Assembly (NCBI GenBank): GCA_037042185.1
Contig: JAXQJY010000027.1
Coordinates: forward strand, 186,001-250,000
Source: Sordariomycetes sp. S80-01Y
Lineage: Eukaryota > Ascomycota > Sordariomycetes
DNA length: 64,000 nt
Direction of reading: 5' to 3'
Shown: piece after piece, positions 32,461 to 42,907 of the stretch
Position numbering within the stretch: the first letter of the stretch is position 1
Layout of the letters: every line of letters begins with the position of its first letter
Position numbers and translations under genes: made by a program
Notes under the pieces: model-generated
What the model was told of the DNA's origin: nothing
Database searches by the model: none
The model's input: only the letters and a program-made list of their open reading frames with translations

Positions 32461-33999
32461 AACTGGCGGTGGTAATGGCAGGTTGAAATTGACCTAGAAG
32501 TACAGACCGCTAGAAAAACATACTCATGTGAAGATGGGTATATGCAAAAACTCACGCGAGAATGTCCCACCCTATTGATTGTCCAGGAGCGATAGGTCAA
32601 AACTTGTAGAGGCTGTTCTCGTCGTTACCCAGACGCCGCATTACGTGTCGCAAGTTGCCTAACATTTGAAGTACGGTTAAACGCCTAGCACGGTTTACTG
32701 CATGCTCTCTCTTTGCCTATCAGTCATTTGATCGTCGTGGGTGGATGCCTCGACCTCGAAATTGACACAATACTCCACGATGCCACCTTTTAAGGCCGCA
32801 GCAGATAGTCCATCGTGATGTCATGGAGAGAGCTCCAACTGGAATTTGGGTCGCTTGTGTTACAGAAGCTCACCGAGCTTCCGTAACGTCAATTCCGATG
32901 TCAGGTGTTATGGCGGAAGTTGAGATCACAATACAGTATAAGTATCCGAGCTCTGCAGTAGCGAAGTTTCCCCGCCTCACTTTGGAGACTGATTCATCGA
33001 GATTTCATTAGTTCAGAGTAGATTACCCACCTGTCGTAGTGAGAGTTGGCCTGTGCTCAGCCTACGACGTCCCGGGGGAATATCTTCCAACAAGCACCCA
33101 GCACCATGCCAACAACAAAAGGTTTGTACGGCCGTTTCAGTGCCAATCATAATTTATATACTTAGCTAAATGCACGTAACATATAGATGTTTTCGCTGTT
33201 TCGATCGTTCCCCGCGTTATTGCCTGTTCCACAGTCACGCCCATGTCTCAAGAGTGAGATTCCAGGAAAGCAATCGCCGCAGTGCCTCACCCAACAGTAA
33301 AATCGACAGAGGTCGTTTCCCAAGATGGAGGCAGGTTGCGATGTATGATCCCAGCCCCATAAGTGGCCGCTATACAACCACACGTGGCATCGGGATGTTG
33401 ACATAAGTGCTCCGAAAGCTTAATAATGAGCGTCACTAGTACACGTTCCCACCATGCGCCGGTACATTGACGTAAACAGTCCGACATAGCGGCCATTAGT
33501 GACAGCAGCCCTTCAGCGAGAAGCTGAGATCGCGGAGGCGTCACGGGACACTGGGCTCCATAGCACCCGCCGTTTAGAAGCGGTTATGGAATATCTTCGC
33601 CCGCAAGATCGGAAGCAGCTGGGGGTCTTTGGTTGTCGATGCTTCTCTGCCAACTGTGGCTACGATATCCCCAGAGAACGTCAAGCCGCCCGTCAGGTTC
33701 TTCTTTAGCGTAACACCTCGCAAGCCGGGTTCGAACTGAGAAACTCCATTCCTCTCCCACAGCCCTCAACTGCTTCCTCTTCTTCCGATGTCGAGTCTGT
33801 TCCAGTTGCCGCGGGTCTTCGGCCACGGTGCACTTCATGACGTGTGCATCATGCTATTTCATGTTCGAATCACAGGCTCTGTCACATGTTTGCTTCATCT
33901 ATCCTCAGGACGGATATTTAAAGGGCGAGTCGAACCTGCGACCCTACACAGCTTGGACGAGACCTTGACAGCATCGTGTTTTGTTCTACTAAGATCACC
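32461..33999. other. Intergenic containing a repeat partner
   Basis: 1.5 kb between the regulator and the hydroxylase gene. Positions 32950-33330 are the better-preserved partner of 27925-28350. In it an ATG near 33104 followed by a possible GT-AG intron (33122-33186) suggests a gene start, but the frame closes quickly. Elsewhere nothing is supported. Confidence 0.4.
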
Positions 34000-35064
34000 A
34001 TGGCCTCGAAAAACGTCACCAAAGACTCCATGAAGTCTACTTGGCGCTTCGCTGACAAAAGTTCGTGGACGGTCAACCACTGGCTTATCGAACTGCTCAA
34101 CGCACACCCCTTCCCGGTCGACAAACCAGCACCGGTGCATAAGAAGTCCGACCCTATACCGTATCTTCCTCAATTGGCCCAGCACCTTTGGGTTCTTTTC
34201 TACGCTTTCATACCGCTGCTTATACATCAGACCTGGCTCCAATTCAGCGGTTCGACCGGATTGAGCAGAGTTTCCATAGTTATCCTCTACACCACCGCCT
34301 TCAGCGCCTTTGTCGTTCGAGAAGTCCAGATTCTACGCCGGTTAGGTGAGAAACATGGCTTCTTGGATGGGGAGGTACACGAAAGAGATGGTGTGCCGGA
34401 CGTCGGCGTTGGCAAGGTAGTTGCGGCCTTGTATAAGACAGCAGGCTTTCGCATGAGCCTAGCCACGCTGCTGACCTACGACCCGACCGTGTCACCAGCG
34501 CAAGTCTTCGCGACTCCCGAATGGTGGGCTTTACTCATCTTCCAGATCGGATTATACCCCATCGTCCTCGACTTCTGGTTCTATCTATATCATCGCGCCA
34601 TGCACGATGTAGATTATCTCTGGAAGTACCACCGAACCCACCATCTCACCAAACATCCGAACGCGCTCTTGACGGCGTACGCGGATCATGAGCAAGAATT
34701 TTTCGACATGATCGGTGTGCCTGCTCTAGCATATCTGACGTTCTGGGCCGCAGGATTTCCACTTGGCTTCTATGATTGGTGGATCTGCCACCAGTATATC
34801 GTCTACACAGAGGTCTGGGGTCACAGCGGGATCAGGGTGCACGTCACGCCACCCACCACCTTTTCTTGGCTGTTGAAAAAGTTCGGACTTGAGCTAGTAC
34901 TCGAGGACCATGATCTACATCATCGACAAGGTTGGCGAAAAACCCACAATTACGGCAAGCAGACGCGAGTATGGGATCGCGCGTTTGGAACATGTGCTCA
35001 GCGGATCGAATCAGTCGAGACAAACATCGATTACGTGGCAACCGCCGACATGCCGATTCTATGA
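34000..35064 (+). CDS. Fatty-acid hydroxylase/sterol desaturase superfamily enzyme, 354 aa
   Basis: Single exon. The di-iron histidine boxes are present: HRAMH, HRTHH, HSGIRVH and EDHDLHHRQGW, arranged around hydrophobic segments (LLIFQIGLYPIVLDFWFYLY and ALAYLTFWAAGFPLGFYDWW), as in C-5 sterol desaturases, C-4 methyl oxidases and fatty-acid hydroxylases. The N-terminal HLWVLFYAFIPLLIHQTW is a further TM. The ATG at 34000 (MASKNVTKDSMKSTWRF) is chosen because an upstream AT-rich ATATTTAAAG at about 33913 could be the TATA-like element; the ATG at 33976 adds eight residues. The enzyme should act in the ER membrane, taking O2 and electrons from cytochrome b5. The divergent sequence suggests an accessory (tailoring) hydroxylase rather than ergosterol synthesis. 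Confidence 0.87.
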   Translation: MASKNVTKDSMKSTWRFADKSSWTVNHWLIELLNAHPFPVDKPAPVHKKSDPIPYLPQLAQHLWVLFYAFIPLLIHQTWLQFSGSTGLSRVSIVILYTTAFSAFVVREVQILRRLGEKHGFLDGEVHERDGVPDVGVGKVVAALYKTAGFRMSLATLLTYDPTVSPAQVFATPEWWALLIFQIGLYPIVLDFWFYLYHRAMHDVDYLWKYHRTHHLTKHPNALLTAYADHEQEFFDMIGVPALAYLTFWAAGFPLGFYDWWICHQYIVYTEVWGHSGIRVHVTPPTTFSWLLKKFGLELVLEDHDLHHRQGWRKTHNYGKQTRVWDRAFGTCAQRIESVETNIDYVATADMPIL

Positions 35065-35906
35065 GTGTACGACCAAGGTATGGCAAGCCAGGTATACAAG
35101 TATTGAGTTATATCTCAATTGTTGGAGGGGCTCATACTTTGTGCCGTACCTTCCCGTGAGCACCTCATCTTGGGGTAAGCTGACTATTTGGACAATCTCG
35201 GAGAGCGTTGTCTGGGGGGGAAATAGTTTAAGATCGTGCTAAATACAATGCTAGCTGGTAGAGGAGCTTTCGTTTCTTCACTATGGACCTTCGTATGTCG
35301 TGATATTCAAAGCACAGAATGGGAACTAGTAGGTACAGATCTCCCTATCCCAGCCTCGGGCTGTTGGCTAGCACAGGCTTGGTTCAGTCCTGATCTGCCA
35401 TAAGATAGGTACTCTCCGAGCGATACGCAACTGCGCTGAGCCTCCGGTGCCTGAATTCCAAACGCATGGTTCTTTCACGAGGGACTCAAAGTTTACCCTT
35501 TCAACTCCGAACATAGCTCGACCTCAAGCACAAGGGCTAACTCTTTGTTCTTCTGCTGCATTAATGCGTAGCTTTGTGTTGCTGGTACATGCGTTCATGG
35601 TTGTTATCTTGGCGCACATTGAGTACCGGCGAGGTTCCACGTACCCGCCATGCCCAGGATAGGAGCACTAGCGATTCATGATCAAAAGTTCGTGTGGTTG
35701 CGTAGGGCACCACGAAATCGTTTGTAGAGCAGTAGGTTTATCACCAAGACATGTATCTGATGCCTTTGGACTCATTGTTTCGGTCAATCCCAAGACAATC
35801 TTGGCATACGCCCCCTACATCGCCGTTCGCTACGGTCCAGAGGCCCTATAAGCCACATGGGTTCCATCCTCCACCAGTCCCCACTACAGCGACCTCAGGT
35901 CGCACA
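35065..35906. other. Intergenic
   Basis: About 840 bp with no supported gene between the hydroxylase gene and the tRNA. Confidence 0.4.
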
Positions 35907-35987
35907 TCTTCCGTAGTATAGTGGTCAGTATGCGAGCTTGTCAATTCTGCAAACGCTCGAGGCCCGGGTTCAATTCCCGGCGGGAGA
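35907..35987 (+). tRNA. tRNA-Asp (GTC) with a short intron
   Basis: The acceptor stem TCTTCCG pairs with CGGGAGA (one G-T pair). The D arm TAGTATAGTGGTCAGTATG contains the A box. The anticodon stem CGAGC/GCTCG encloses TTGTCA, an insert of about 10 nt (35944-35953) just after base 37, and C; this gives anticodon GTC. The T arm CCGGGTTCAATTCCCGG contains the B box. The insert lies at the usual position of nuclear tRNA introns. Confidence 0.9.
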
Positions 35988-36012
35988 GATCCGCCAGCAG
36001 TTTATCTGTTCC

Positions 36013-36020
36013 TTTTTTTT
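36013..36020 (+). terminator. Pol III terminator of the tRNA
   Basis: A run of eight T, 26 bp after the tRNA 3' end. Confidence 0.7.
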
Positions 36021-36940
36021 CTCTCCTTTCTTTCATTTTGGGCTGGGCTTAAACCTTATACTTTTCTCCTTTTTCTTCTTCTTTTTTTTTCTTCTTTGCT
36101 TGCCTCCCTCTGCCTACTAATGCGAACTTGACGGCTTGGATACGCGGCAGACTTTGGTCCGCTGGTCTGATGAAGGATCCAGGTCAAATGCGATGTTCCA
36201 GTGCGACACCCACTCTCCAAGCCATTTCGGCGCACAAACGTCAGAAGACCGGTGCGCGTCCTGATCATACACTATCCAGTCGGAGACGAAGACATGATCG
36301 CAGACGCAATGGAGAGATGTCTGAAAAAAAAACATGGATCGCACCTAAAGATTGTTATTGTGAGCCCGCAACGCAAAGGTTGGTAGTGGAGAAAATTGGC
36401 GTCAAGTGGAACTTCCGCCAAAAACAAAACCATCAATTGCCGTATTCTCAAGGTGGGGAAAATTTAGAAGTGAAATATTGCATTCTATTGCAGAGAGGCG
36501 CCTACTTGAACAGGAGCATTGGGAAGGTCATAGCAGTATCCTATCAAGGAACGAGACCTAAGACCGACAGGTCAAGGGCGTGATACTTCACCTAAATCCT
36601 CGGACCTTCGAAAATAAATGTAATCCATTCTTACAACATGCATACGGGTTCTCACTTATATAGCTCACCAGTCCGTACATAGAACGCTCATTTGAATCCG
36701 GATCAATAATAAATGAAAGCGCTACAACGTAGTAAAAGCATTGGCATCTTGAGCCCCTGCCCTACTTCCCCCTGCACATTGGCTACCATCGCCGCTCCTG
36801 ACGAATACCTGGAGGTTCATTAAGGCCAAGCAGACCCCCGCATAGAGCATTGACTTTAACGGCCTCATATAGATGAAGCCATCGACTCCAGAACGGGTAA
36901 CTTCTAGATATCAACTAAACGAGAATCCCATCTCTCGTCG
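36021..36940. other. Intergenic
   Basis: Pyrimidine-rich tract (about 36021-36110), then about 800 bp with frames that are not coding-like. Confidence 0.35.
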
Positions 36941-38341
36941 TTATTCCCCATAAGCTTTTACCAGATTAGAGATATCATCGACCTTGTCAATGTTCCAGTA
37001 AGCGTCCCAGGCCTTCATAGCGCGAGATTCGCCAATGGCCAGACTGACTTGACCAACGAACTTTTCTTTGAGCTGTTCGGTACTTAGAGGATTCTCATAG
37101 CTTCCCACGCAGTGCTCGATATGAACCTCAAGCTTGGTGCCGTCCTCAAAGCTGGCTGTGACGTAAGCCTCGTGCTCGCTCACATCCTCGTCACCAACGG
37201 CCTTGACCTTCTTGCGAATGTTTACTACTGTTGAATTGTTGACAGCTTCATCCGTGAACTGCTGTGGCGTGGCTTCACCATATATCAAAGCAATAGCGCC
37301 AGCATGATAATAGCTGAACTTGCCGGCGAGGCCAGTTTCGGGCTCAGGGTCGTCTGTCAGAAAGATGGCGCGAGGGTGAACGCGTGCGGTTAGATTAGTA
37401 ATTGTGAGTATGTCGAGGTTTTTTCTGAGCGCTTGTTCCCGTAGTTGGATCCAACCGTCGATGGCGGCATGAATGATGCGATCGCAAGGATAAGGCTTGA
37501 AAGTGTTGAACCCGATCTCCCATCTCTCTCCGAGGGTATCGACCTCGGCGCTGAGGTTATTGCGAGTTGAAACCACGTTGACCCAACCTCTCTCCGCTTC
37601 GAGTCCTTCGGGTGAGCCCCCAAACCCGTTCGAAGCAAGCAGAGCGGCTATCAGACCATTCTGGGCCGCGCGACCCACGTGGAATGGCTTGGTGTCGGTG
37701 CCAAAGGATTCGTGCATTCCGGTCACCTGGACAGAGGCGATACTGATAGCATGCTGTAGCTGAGTTGTGTTCAAGCCAAGAAGCTTCCCAACGGCTACGC
37801 TCGCCCCAACGGAGCCAACCGTGCTGGTGATATCTGTCATGCTTAGTTCCAAGTCTCATACCCACGGATAGGGCTGTCTCCACTTACGCCAACCAACGTC
37901 GTAGTGTTCGGGCCAGACAGAAATACCAAGCTTGCACTCGGCTTCGACCCCTGCAACAAAAGCAGTGATGAAGTCCTCGCCAGATATGCCTCCCTTCCAC
38001 TCCGCAACGGCAAGCAAAGCTGAAAGGACCGACCCGGAAGGATGAATGGAGTTATCACGGAGTGTGTCGTCATAATCATCGGCATGAGACGCAACTCCAT
38101 TGACCAGAGCAGCCGTATTGGCATCGGCCAAATAATCCGTCCCAAGGATCGTAGAGCTTGCGAGCTCCGGGATGAATGGGGAAACTGTGTCGAAGGCGGC
38201 GACGGCGGCGGGCTGTGCATACCCGCCAATGGCACACCCTGCCCAGTTGGCAATACTTTGGGTAGCAATTTTGTGCACATCAGACGTAATGTTACTGTAC
38301 TGAAGAGTCAGAGCCCAAGTTGCGATAGCCTTGGTTGCCAT
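36941..38341 (-). CDS. MmgE/PrpD family protein, 448 aa
   Basis: Two exons, 37888-38341 and 36941-37833, with a 54-bp intron (1347 nt). Family landmarks: WAGCAIGGYAQPAAVAAF, NGVASHADDYDDTLRDNSIHPSGSVLSALLA (the ADDYDD..HPG-type active-site region, near residues 85-115), GFITAFV-like and GVEAECKLGISVWPEHYDVGWHITSTVGSVGA across the splice, and FKPYPCDRIIHAAIDG. The family includes 2-methylcitrate dehydratase, cis-aconitate decarboxylase and many uncharacterised fungal enzymes acting on carboxylic acids with a citrate/aconitate-like skeleton. The gene is transcribed divergently from the lactonase gene, with 1.05 kb between the ATGs, so a joint carboxylate pathway is plausible (inference). The sequence does not show which reaction it performs. 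Confidence 0.88.
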
Positions 38342-39059
38342 CGTGAGAAAGGTTCAGAAGTATAAAGACTGCTTGGGTGATATTCCAACTGAGGTTGAAC
38401 CGATGTTGGGCTTTCAATTGATGGTGATTACTTTGAACAGGACTCCCAGTCCGTTCTGTTGCCAAAGGGAAAAGCAGTATGATGTTTGGCCTATGGACAG
38501 CGGCCGACTTTGAACGAGGGAGCAGCCACTTTTATCTTGTCCAAACCGTTGATTACGTGTTGCAAATGCAACCCTACTCGGGATCAATTCCTGTACGAGT
38601 CCTGTTATCATCTTCTTTACGTCTCATCTGAACCGTTCTCGATAGTGGAGCGCCCTGAATAATTGCAGCTATACAAATTCGCTGGGGATCCCCAACCTGG
38701 ACCTGGTAACCCTAGTCGTCTTCGCCGGGTTGCCGTGGGGTAACTCCGGAGAAAGAACAATGTGCCGCCGCGGGACGATTCCGTAGCGAGACAGATTTGC
38801 AAGAGCAATGGTACAATGTGTTTTCTGTGTTATCTGCTTTTGGCGAGGGTAAATTAATGTGATCTTTATGTTATTAGTGGGGTCCTCTCGGGCGCCTCCA
38901 ACAGATTCAGCAGCGTCACTGCGCTCTAACAACATTCCCACAATGTCGCTCCATTCACTTAGGGATACAGGGACAAGAAGACGGGCCTTCGAAATGCCGA
39001 TTAATATTCCCAAGTAAACCCGAGTTCTCGCAGTCTACCGTACGCTCGAGAAGTGCCGG

Positions 39060-39076
39060 ATGACCGCCACGGTCAT
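39060..39076. promoter_or_regulatory. Perfect 7-3-7 palindrome in the PrpD/lactonase divergent promoter
   Basis: ATGACCG-CCA-CGGTCAT: two perfect 7-bp arms around a 3-bp spacer, containing CCG-N3-CGG. This geometry (everted CGG half-sites) fits a Zn2Cys6 dimer site. It lies 0.7 kb from the PrpD start and 0.3 kb from the lactonase start. The strength is only sequence symmetry. Confidence 0.5.
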
Positions 39077-39392
39077 TGCCCGCGGCGGCCTGCTCGCCTT
39101 ACCCAAACGGTCAGCCAACCTAAGTTTTGAGAGCGGGATCGTCACTTAAATTTACGATGAATGGAACTAGTCTGCCAAGAGACCCCGCGGGGGCGTCAAT
39201 GGGTGCGGGGGAACGCTCATTGCCAATATTTCAGCTACGTGGAGCGAGGGAAGGCAAAACGTTCAAATACGAGCTCAAAGCTTTAACAAGGCTCCCTCCA
39301 TGACACCAAGAAACAAACAGAAAATTCGATTCTTCCCAGTTTAAGAACCTTGTTTCGAAGGAAAGGAGACCCGTCGCCGCGCTCGCTTCATC

Positions 39393-40937
39393 ATGGGTGT
39401 TCATCATCTGCTGACTGGATCTTACAACACAACAAACCTCTTCCTCCTCGCATTTGACACCGTCGCGAAGAGTCTCACCCTGAATCAGACTGTTCCGGCC
39501 TTCGGCTTCCATCAGTATGTAACTTCCAACGCGGCTCGCGACCGCGTGTACGCGACGACTATGAGCGAGCCGCCTCGGATATTCTCCTGGGCTGTAGAGG
39601 AAGGTTTGGGATTCACCCACCTCGACACGGTCAATGTTAGTGAGTAGATTGTGGCCTCTGTCTAGAAGAAATGGAAGACTATTGCTGATTACTACAGCAA
39701 CTTCATCTTGCTACTTCTCAGACGATGGCAAGTTTGCCTATACAGCCGGTGGGCCAGGTGCGAGAATCAACGCCCTCACCGAGGACGGCGGTATAGGGGA
39801 AGAGGTTCAAGAGATGTTCTACGTTCCCAAGGAGAGTATTGAAGAAGTCGACAAGACCCGTGCCGCAGTCGTAAGTTTGGTCTCCTAATATCTGTACATG
39901 GTTACATTGCCGCGCAGAGGCAAACAGAACTGATATATCCCTACTACGCAACAGCTATATGGTGCTCACGCCTTTGACCTGAATATCAATAGGAAGGGCT
40001 TTGTTCCTCACTTGTAAGTAAGCCTTCTTAACTGTGCTATCAAAAGGCTTAAGCGGGATGCTAATTCCTACAGGGGCTGGGATGCTATCTTCATGTACGA
40101 TATCGCAGTAAACGGCACTGCGGATCTGCTTTCCATCAATCTGAGCCCCGAAGTAGGCGACGGACCCCGTAATTCCTACCCTTCCCCTGACGGGAAGCTA
40201 CTCTACGTTGTAGGTCTCAAGTGACTCCTTATCTCGCATCACTTAAGATTCCCCAACTATTCATGATCAACTTGGAGATTTTTGTTGAACACGCGGTGAT
40301 TTTGCGGCCTTGCATGCTCATATGCTGACTATTGCCATATAGATTACTGAACATAGTAAGCCATGGCTGAGAAACGGCAGTATAATGAGGTCCACTGACA
40401 CTAATTGATACAGCTCAGTATGTCGATGTTTATGAGGTTGGGGAGACTCGACTTGAACATAAGCAACGTGGTAGCGTAATTCCTGACGGTAAGTGCTGTT
40501 GTCGTGGTATCAATTGCAATCCTGACCTGTTCCTAGATGTTAGAGGACAATATACCTACCGCAGCAACACAGTGCAGCCATCTCGTGATGGTAAATATCT
40601 TTTTGCAAGCACCCGAAGCTGGGAGAATGACGAAGTCAATGGCTGGGTTGCCGCGTTCGAGCTTGATGAAAGAGGGTATCTAGCTTCCGAGGAGGCCGTC
40701 GCCTTTTTCGAGGCGCCCCTGCCCTTGGGATCTGCTGCTGGCCTTCGTGTTGCGTTTTGGGAAGAGGATCTTAGCTGCGGCCACCAAGGGATCACTGACT
40801 ACATGTATCTGAGTGACACTTCAGAGGGGTGTATGTTTGTTCTCGGATGGACGCCGACAACAAAGACCTTGGAGCAGGTCGCGGAGTTCTGCTACCCGGG
40901 AGAAGCCGCGCCATATGAAGCCGTTTGGCTAGATTGA
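39393..40937 (+). CDS. Beta-propeller lactonase, carboxy-cis,cis-muconate cyclase-like, 367 aa
   Basis: Seven exons: 39393-39639, 39698-39870, 39955-40013, 40074-40209, 40343-40355, 40414-40488 and 40537-40937 (1104 nt). The spliced protein is MGVHHLLTGSYNTTNLFLLAF at the start, then repeated blade-like stretches: SSCYFSDDGKFAYTAGGPG, SYPSPDGKLLYVITEHTQYV and VQPSRDGKYLFASTRSW, the DGK-(F/L)-L-Y-type strand motifs of seven-bladed lactonases. A histidine is present in YGAHAFDLNINRKGFVPH. Fungal members include carboxy-muconate lactonizing enzyme of the protocatechuate branch of the beta-ketoadipate route. Exon 5 is 13 nt (ITEHT) and is required to keep LYV-ITEHT-QYVDVYEVG intact. It shares a promoter region with the PrpD gene. 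Confidence 0.86.
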
Positions 40938-42088
40938 GAACCGATCACCCCACGCACCAGCTTCAGGGTTCCTTCTGGGCCGGACGGATGATGTGCCATT
41001 CGTCAGCCCATCTGACTTCGCATTATCGTTCCGGGCCTCAAGATAAATCAAATAGTTAGCGAGTAGACTCTAAAATTGCGCTTTTACTTAACAATCACCT
41101 GCACGCCCAAATACATCTGCCTTTAGAGATTGCTCTCGAGGGTTTACGCAGCAGCTCTATCCCCCCTAACAAGTCCATTTCATTCTGAATTCAACCAAGA
41201 ATGTCTCGACCCGGTGAAAGCTTCATCTGGTTGCCATATGTGTTCTCTCTCCTTGGCCTCAAACGGCGGGGCGATGGGAGGTTCGGAGACATCCTGCGTT
41301 AGGGTGCCAGGGGACGCAAACCATTGGGTATGAGGCAAAGCCTCCCAATGACACCGTATAACAAGATGAAAACGTAGCGGACGCTCGAGATATATGTTTA
41401 GCTTCCATGTTAAGCCTCAAAGCTAGTCCTTTGCGCGAATCTCTCTGTGTTTAGTCGTTGAACTTCGCCCTACTCCGCTATCAGAGATGAGACGTACCTT
41501 GGATGAGAATATGTTTGGTTCACGAGTTGGAGAAGACGCAAAAGAAAACCTGACTTTAATTTGCTTTCGCATGCCTTTAAATTCATGATTGCTTCATGTT
41601 GGATATCCTTCGTGGTCTGGTACTTCGACTTGAGCATTTCCTGTCCGCTGCCGGTGGCGACTAAACACGGCAGTCCGAGCGGGATTATTTATAGACGAAT
41701 AATGCGAATCTTTGAATCAAAAACGCATCATAGTCGATGAAAAGATGTAATAGAGCCTAGGCTTCGTTAAGGATAGACTTTGAAAGTAGACTTCGTCTTA
41801 CTAATTTTAGGAGGATATCACCGGGTTAGATGGCGATAATCCCCTAAGAGCGCGTCCGCTTAACGATAAAGAAGTAATGAGCTTTAGGTTAATAATTGCT
41901 TCCTTATCCGATTAAGTAAGCTTAAGTGATCTTACTGAATGATAGAGAGTGTGCTTCCAGTGTGCTTCGAGCGTATACTTGCGCGATGATATCTCGACTT
42001 TGTCAAGCAAGTACGTAGACGAAAGTCTTTATAATAAAACTCTCTAGCATTGAAGCCTAGCTTAGTACCTGGACCTCCAGCCTCTTAG
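40938..42088. other. Intergenic with AT-rich island
   Basis: From about 41680 to 42060 the sequence is rich in TTA, TAA and TAG and lacks open frames, similar in style to 10020-10500. It looks like a mutated old repeat; no family can be named. Confidence 0.4.
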
Positions 42089-42907
42089 TCAACCTATGGA
42101 GCCCTCATCGCATCCCTCAAGGCATGTCGGCTCTCCCTTGGATAAACCTTCGACCACCCCCTCGCCGCTCTGTCTATCCGGGTCAAGTTCCATGCTTTCA
42201 CACAAGGTGATCTCGACACCTTCACTCTGCGTGCGCCTGACGCAATGTGTCCTAGCTGCCTCTCGATGTCGAAGCTGCCTGTCGTCTCTTCTTGCAGCAG
42301 GTGAGAGGCTGATAAACCACTCCAGTACCTCATTCTGTACCTCGAATCTTGGCGACGTCGGCTCGAGGTCTGGCTGCGATGAATGCAGGGAGTGATCACA
42401 GCCAAATAACACAGGGTGCATGTCTGCTAGGACCGTTCTCTTCCCCGCTGCATCCTTGACAGCGAATTGGGCGAGGTGTGGTTCCAGGCTTCTCATGCGT
42501 TCGCTAACCTCGGGTGACTTGCTGACTATTTCTGCGGACTCTGTGATTAACTTAGAGAGATAGGAGTTGAAAGTGTCCGGCAGAAGCCACATATGGTGTT
42601 TGGGATAGAGCAATATGCCTTCCATGAGATCGATGCGGATGTCCTGGATGTGGTTGAAGACATGATACAAGGCCTGCTCGACCTTGCGATGGAACTCCAC
42701 CTCCAAGAACTCATCTTTGCCGCTGTATTGGGACACTGCCTTGGCGGTAGTGAGCCAGCCGATCGCGAATATGTTGACGTTGGAAATAGGCCGGTTCGCC
42801 GCGCGCAGCAGTTGTGCGATGGCCGGATCCAGGATGGGCACTTTCGTCTCTCCCATTGGTATTGGGATTGCTGCCTTCCCATGAGCATTGCGGCTTGGGG
42901 CTGTCAA
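42089..42907 (-). CDS. Hypothetical protein, 272 aa
   Basis: Single open frame with coding-like composition in its first 170 residues: VPILDPAIAQLLRAANRPIS, FLEVEFHRKVEQALYHVFNH, HHMWLLPDTFNSYLSKLITE. Residues after about 190 become polar, with basic then acidic runs, and read less like a conserved domain, so the C-terminus may be wrong (an unseen intron or decay). No signal peptide or TM. No family recognised; no splice sites were clear. The neighbours give no hint of function. Confidence 0.45.
   Translation of the reverse strand: MTAPSRNAHGKAAIPIPMGETKVPILDPAIAQLLRAANRPISNVNIFAIGWLTTAKAVSQYSGKDEFLEVEFHRKVEQALYHVFNHIQDIRIDLMEGILLYPKHHMWLLPDTFNSYLSKLITESAEIVSKSPEVSERMRSLEPHLAQFAVKDAAGKRTVLADMHPVLFGCDHSLHSSQPDLEPTSPRFEVQNEVLEWFISLSPAARRDDRQLRHREAARTHCVRRTQSEGVEITLCESMELDPDRQSGEGVVEGLSKGEPTCLEGCDEGSIG

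Noticed and set aside
33925-33975. Minus-strand GGTTCGACTC resembling a B box in front of the hydroxylase gene
   Set aside because: The T stem does not pair and no cloverleaf can be made.
36128-36583. 151-codon plus-strand frame downstream of the tRNA
   Set aside because: No motif; basic, low-complexity composition and competing frames on the other strand.
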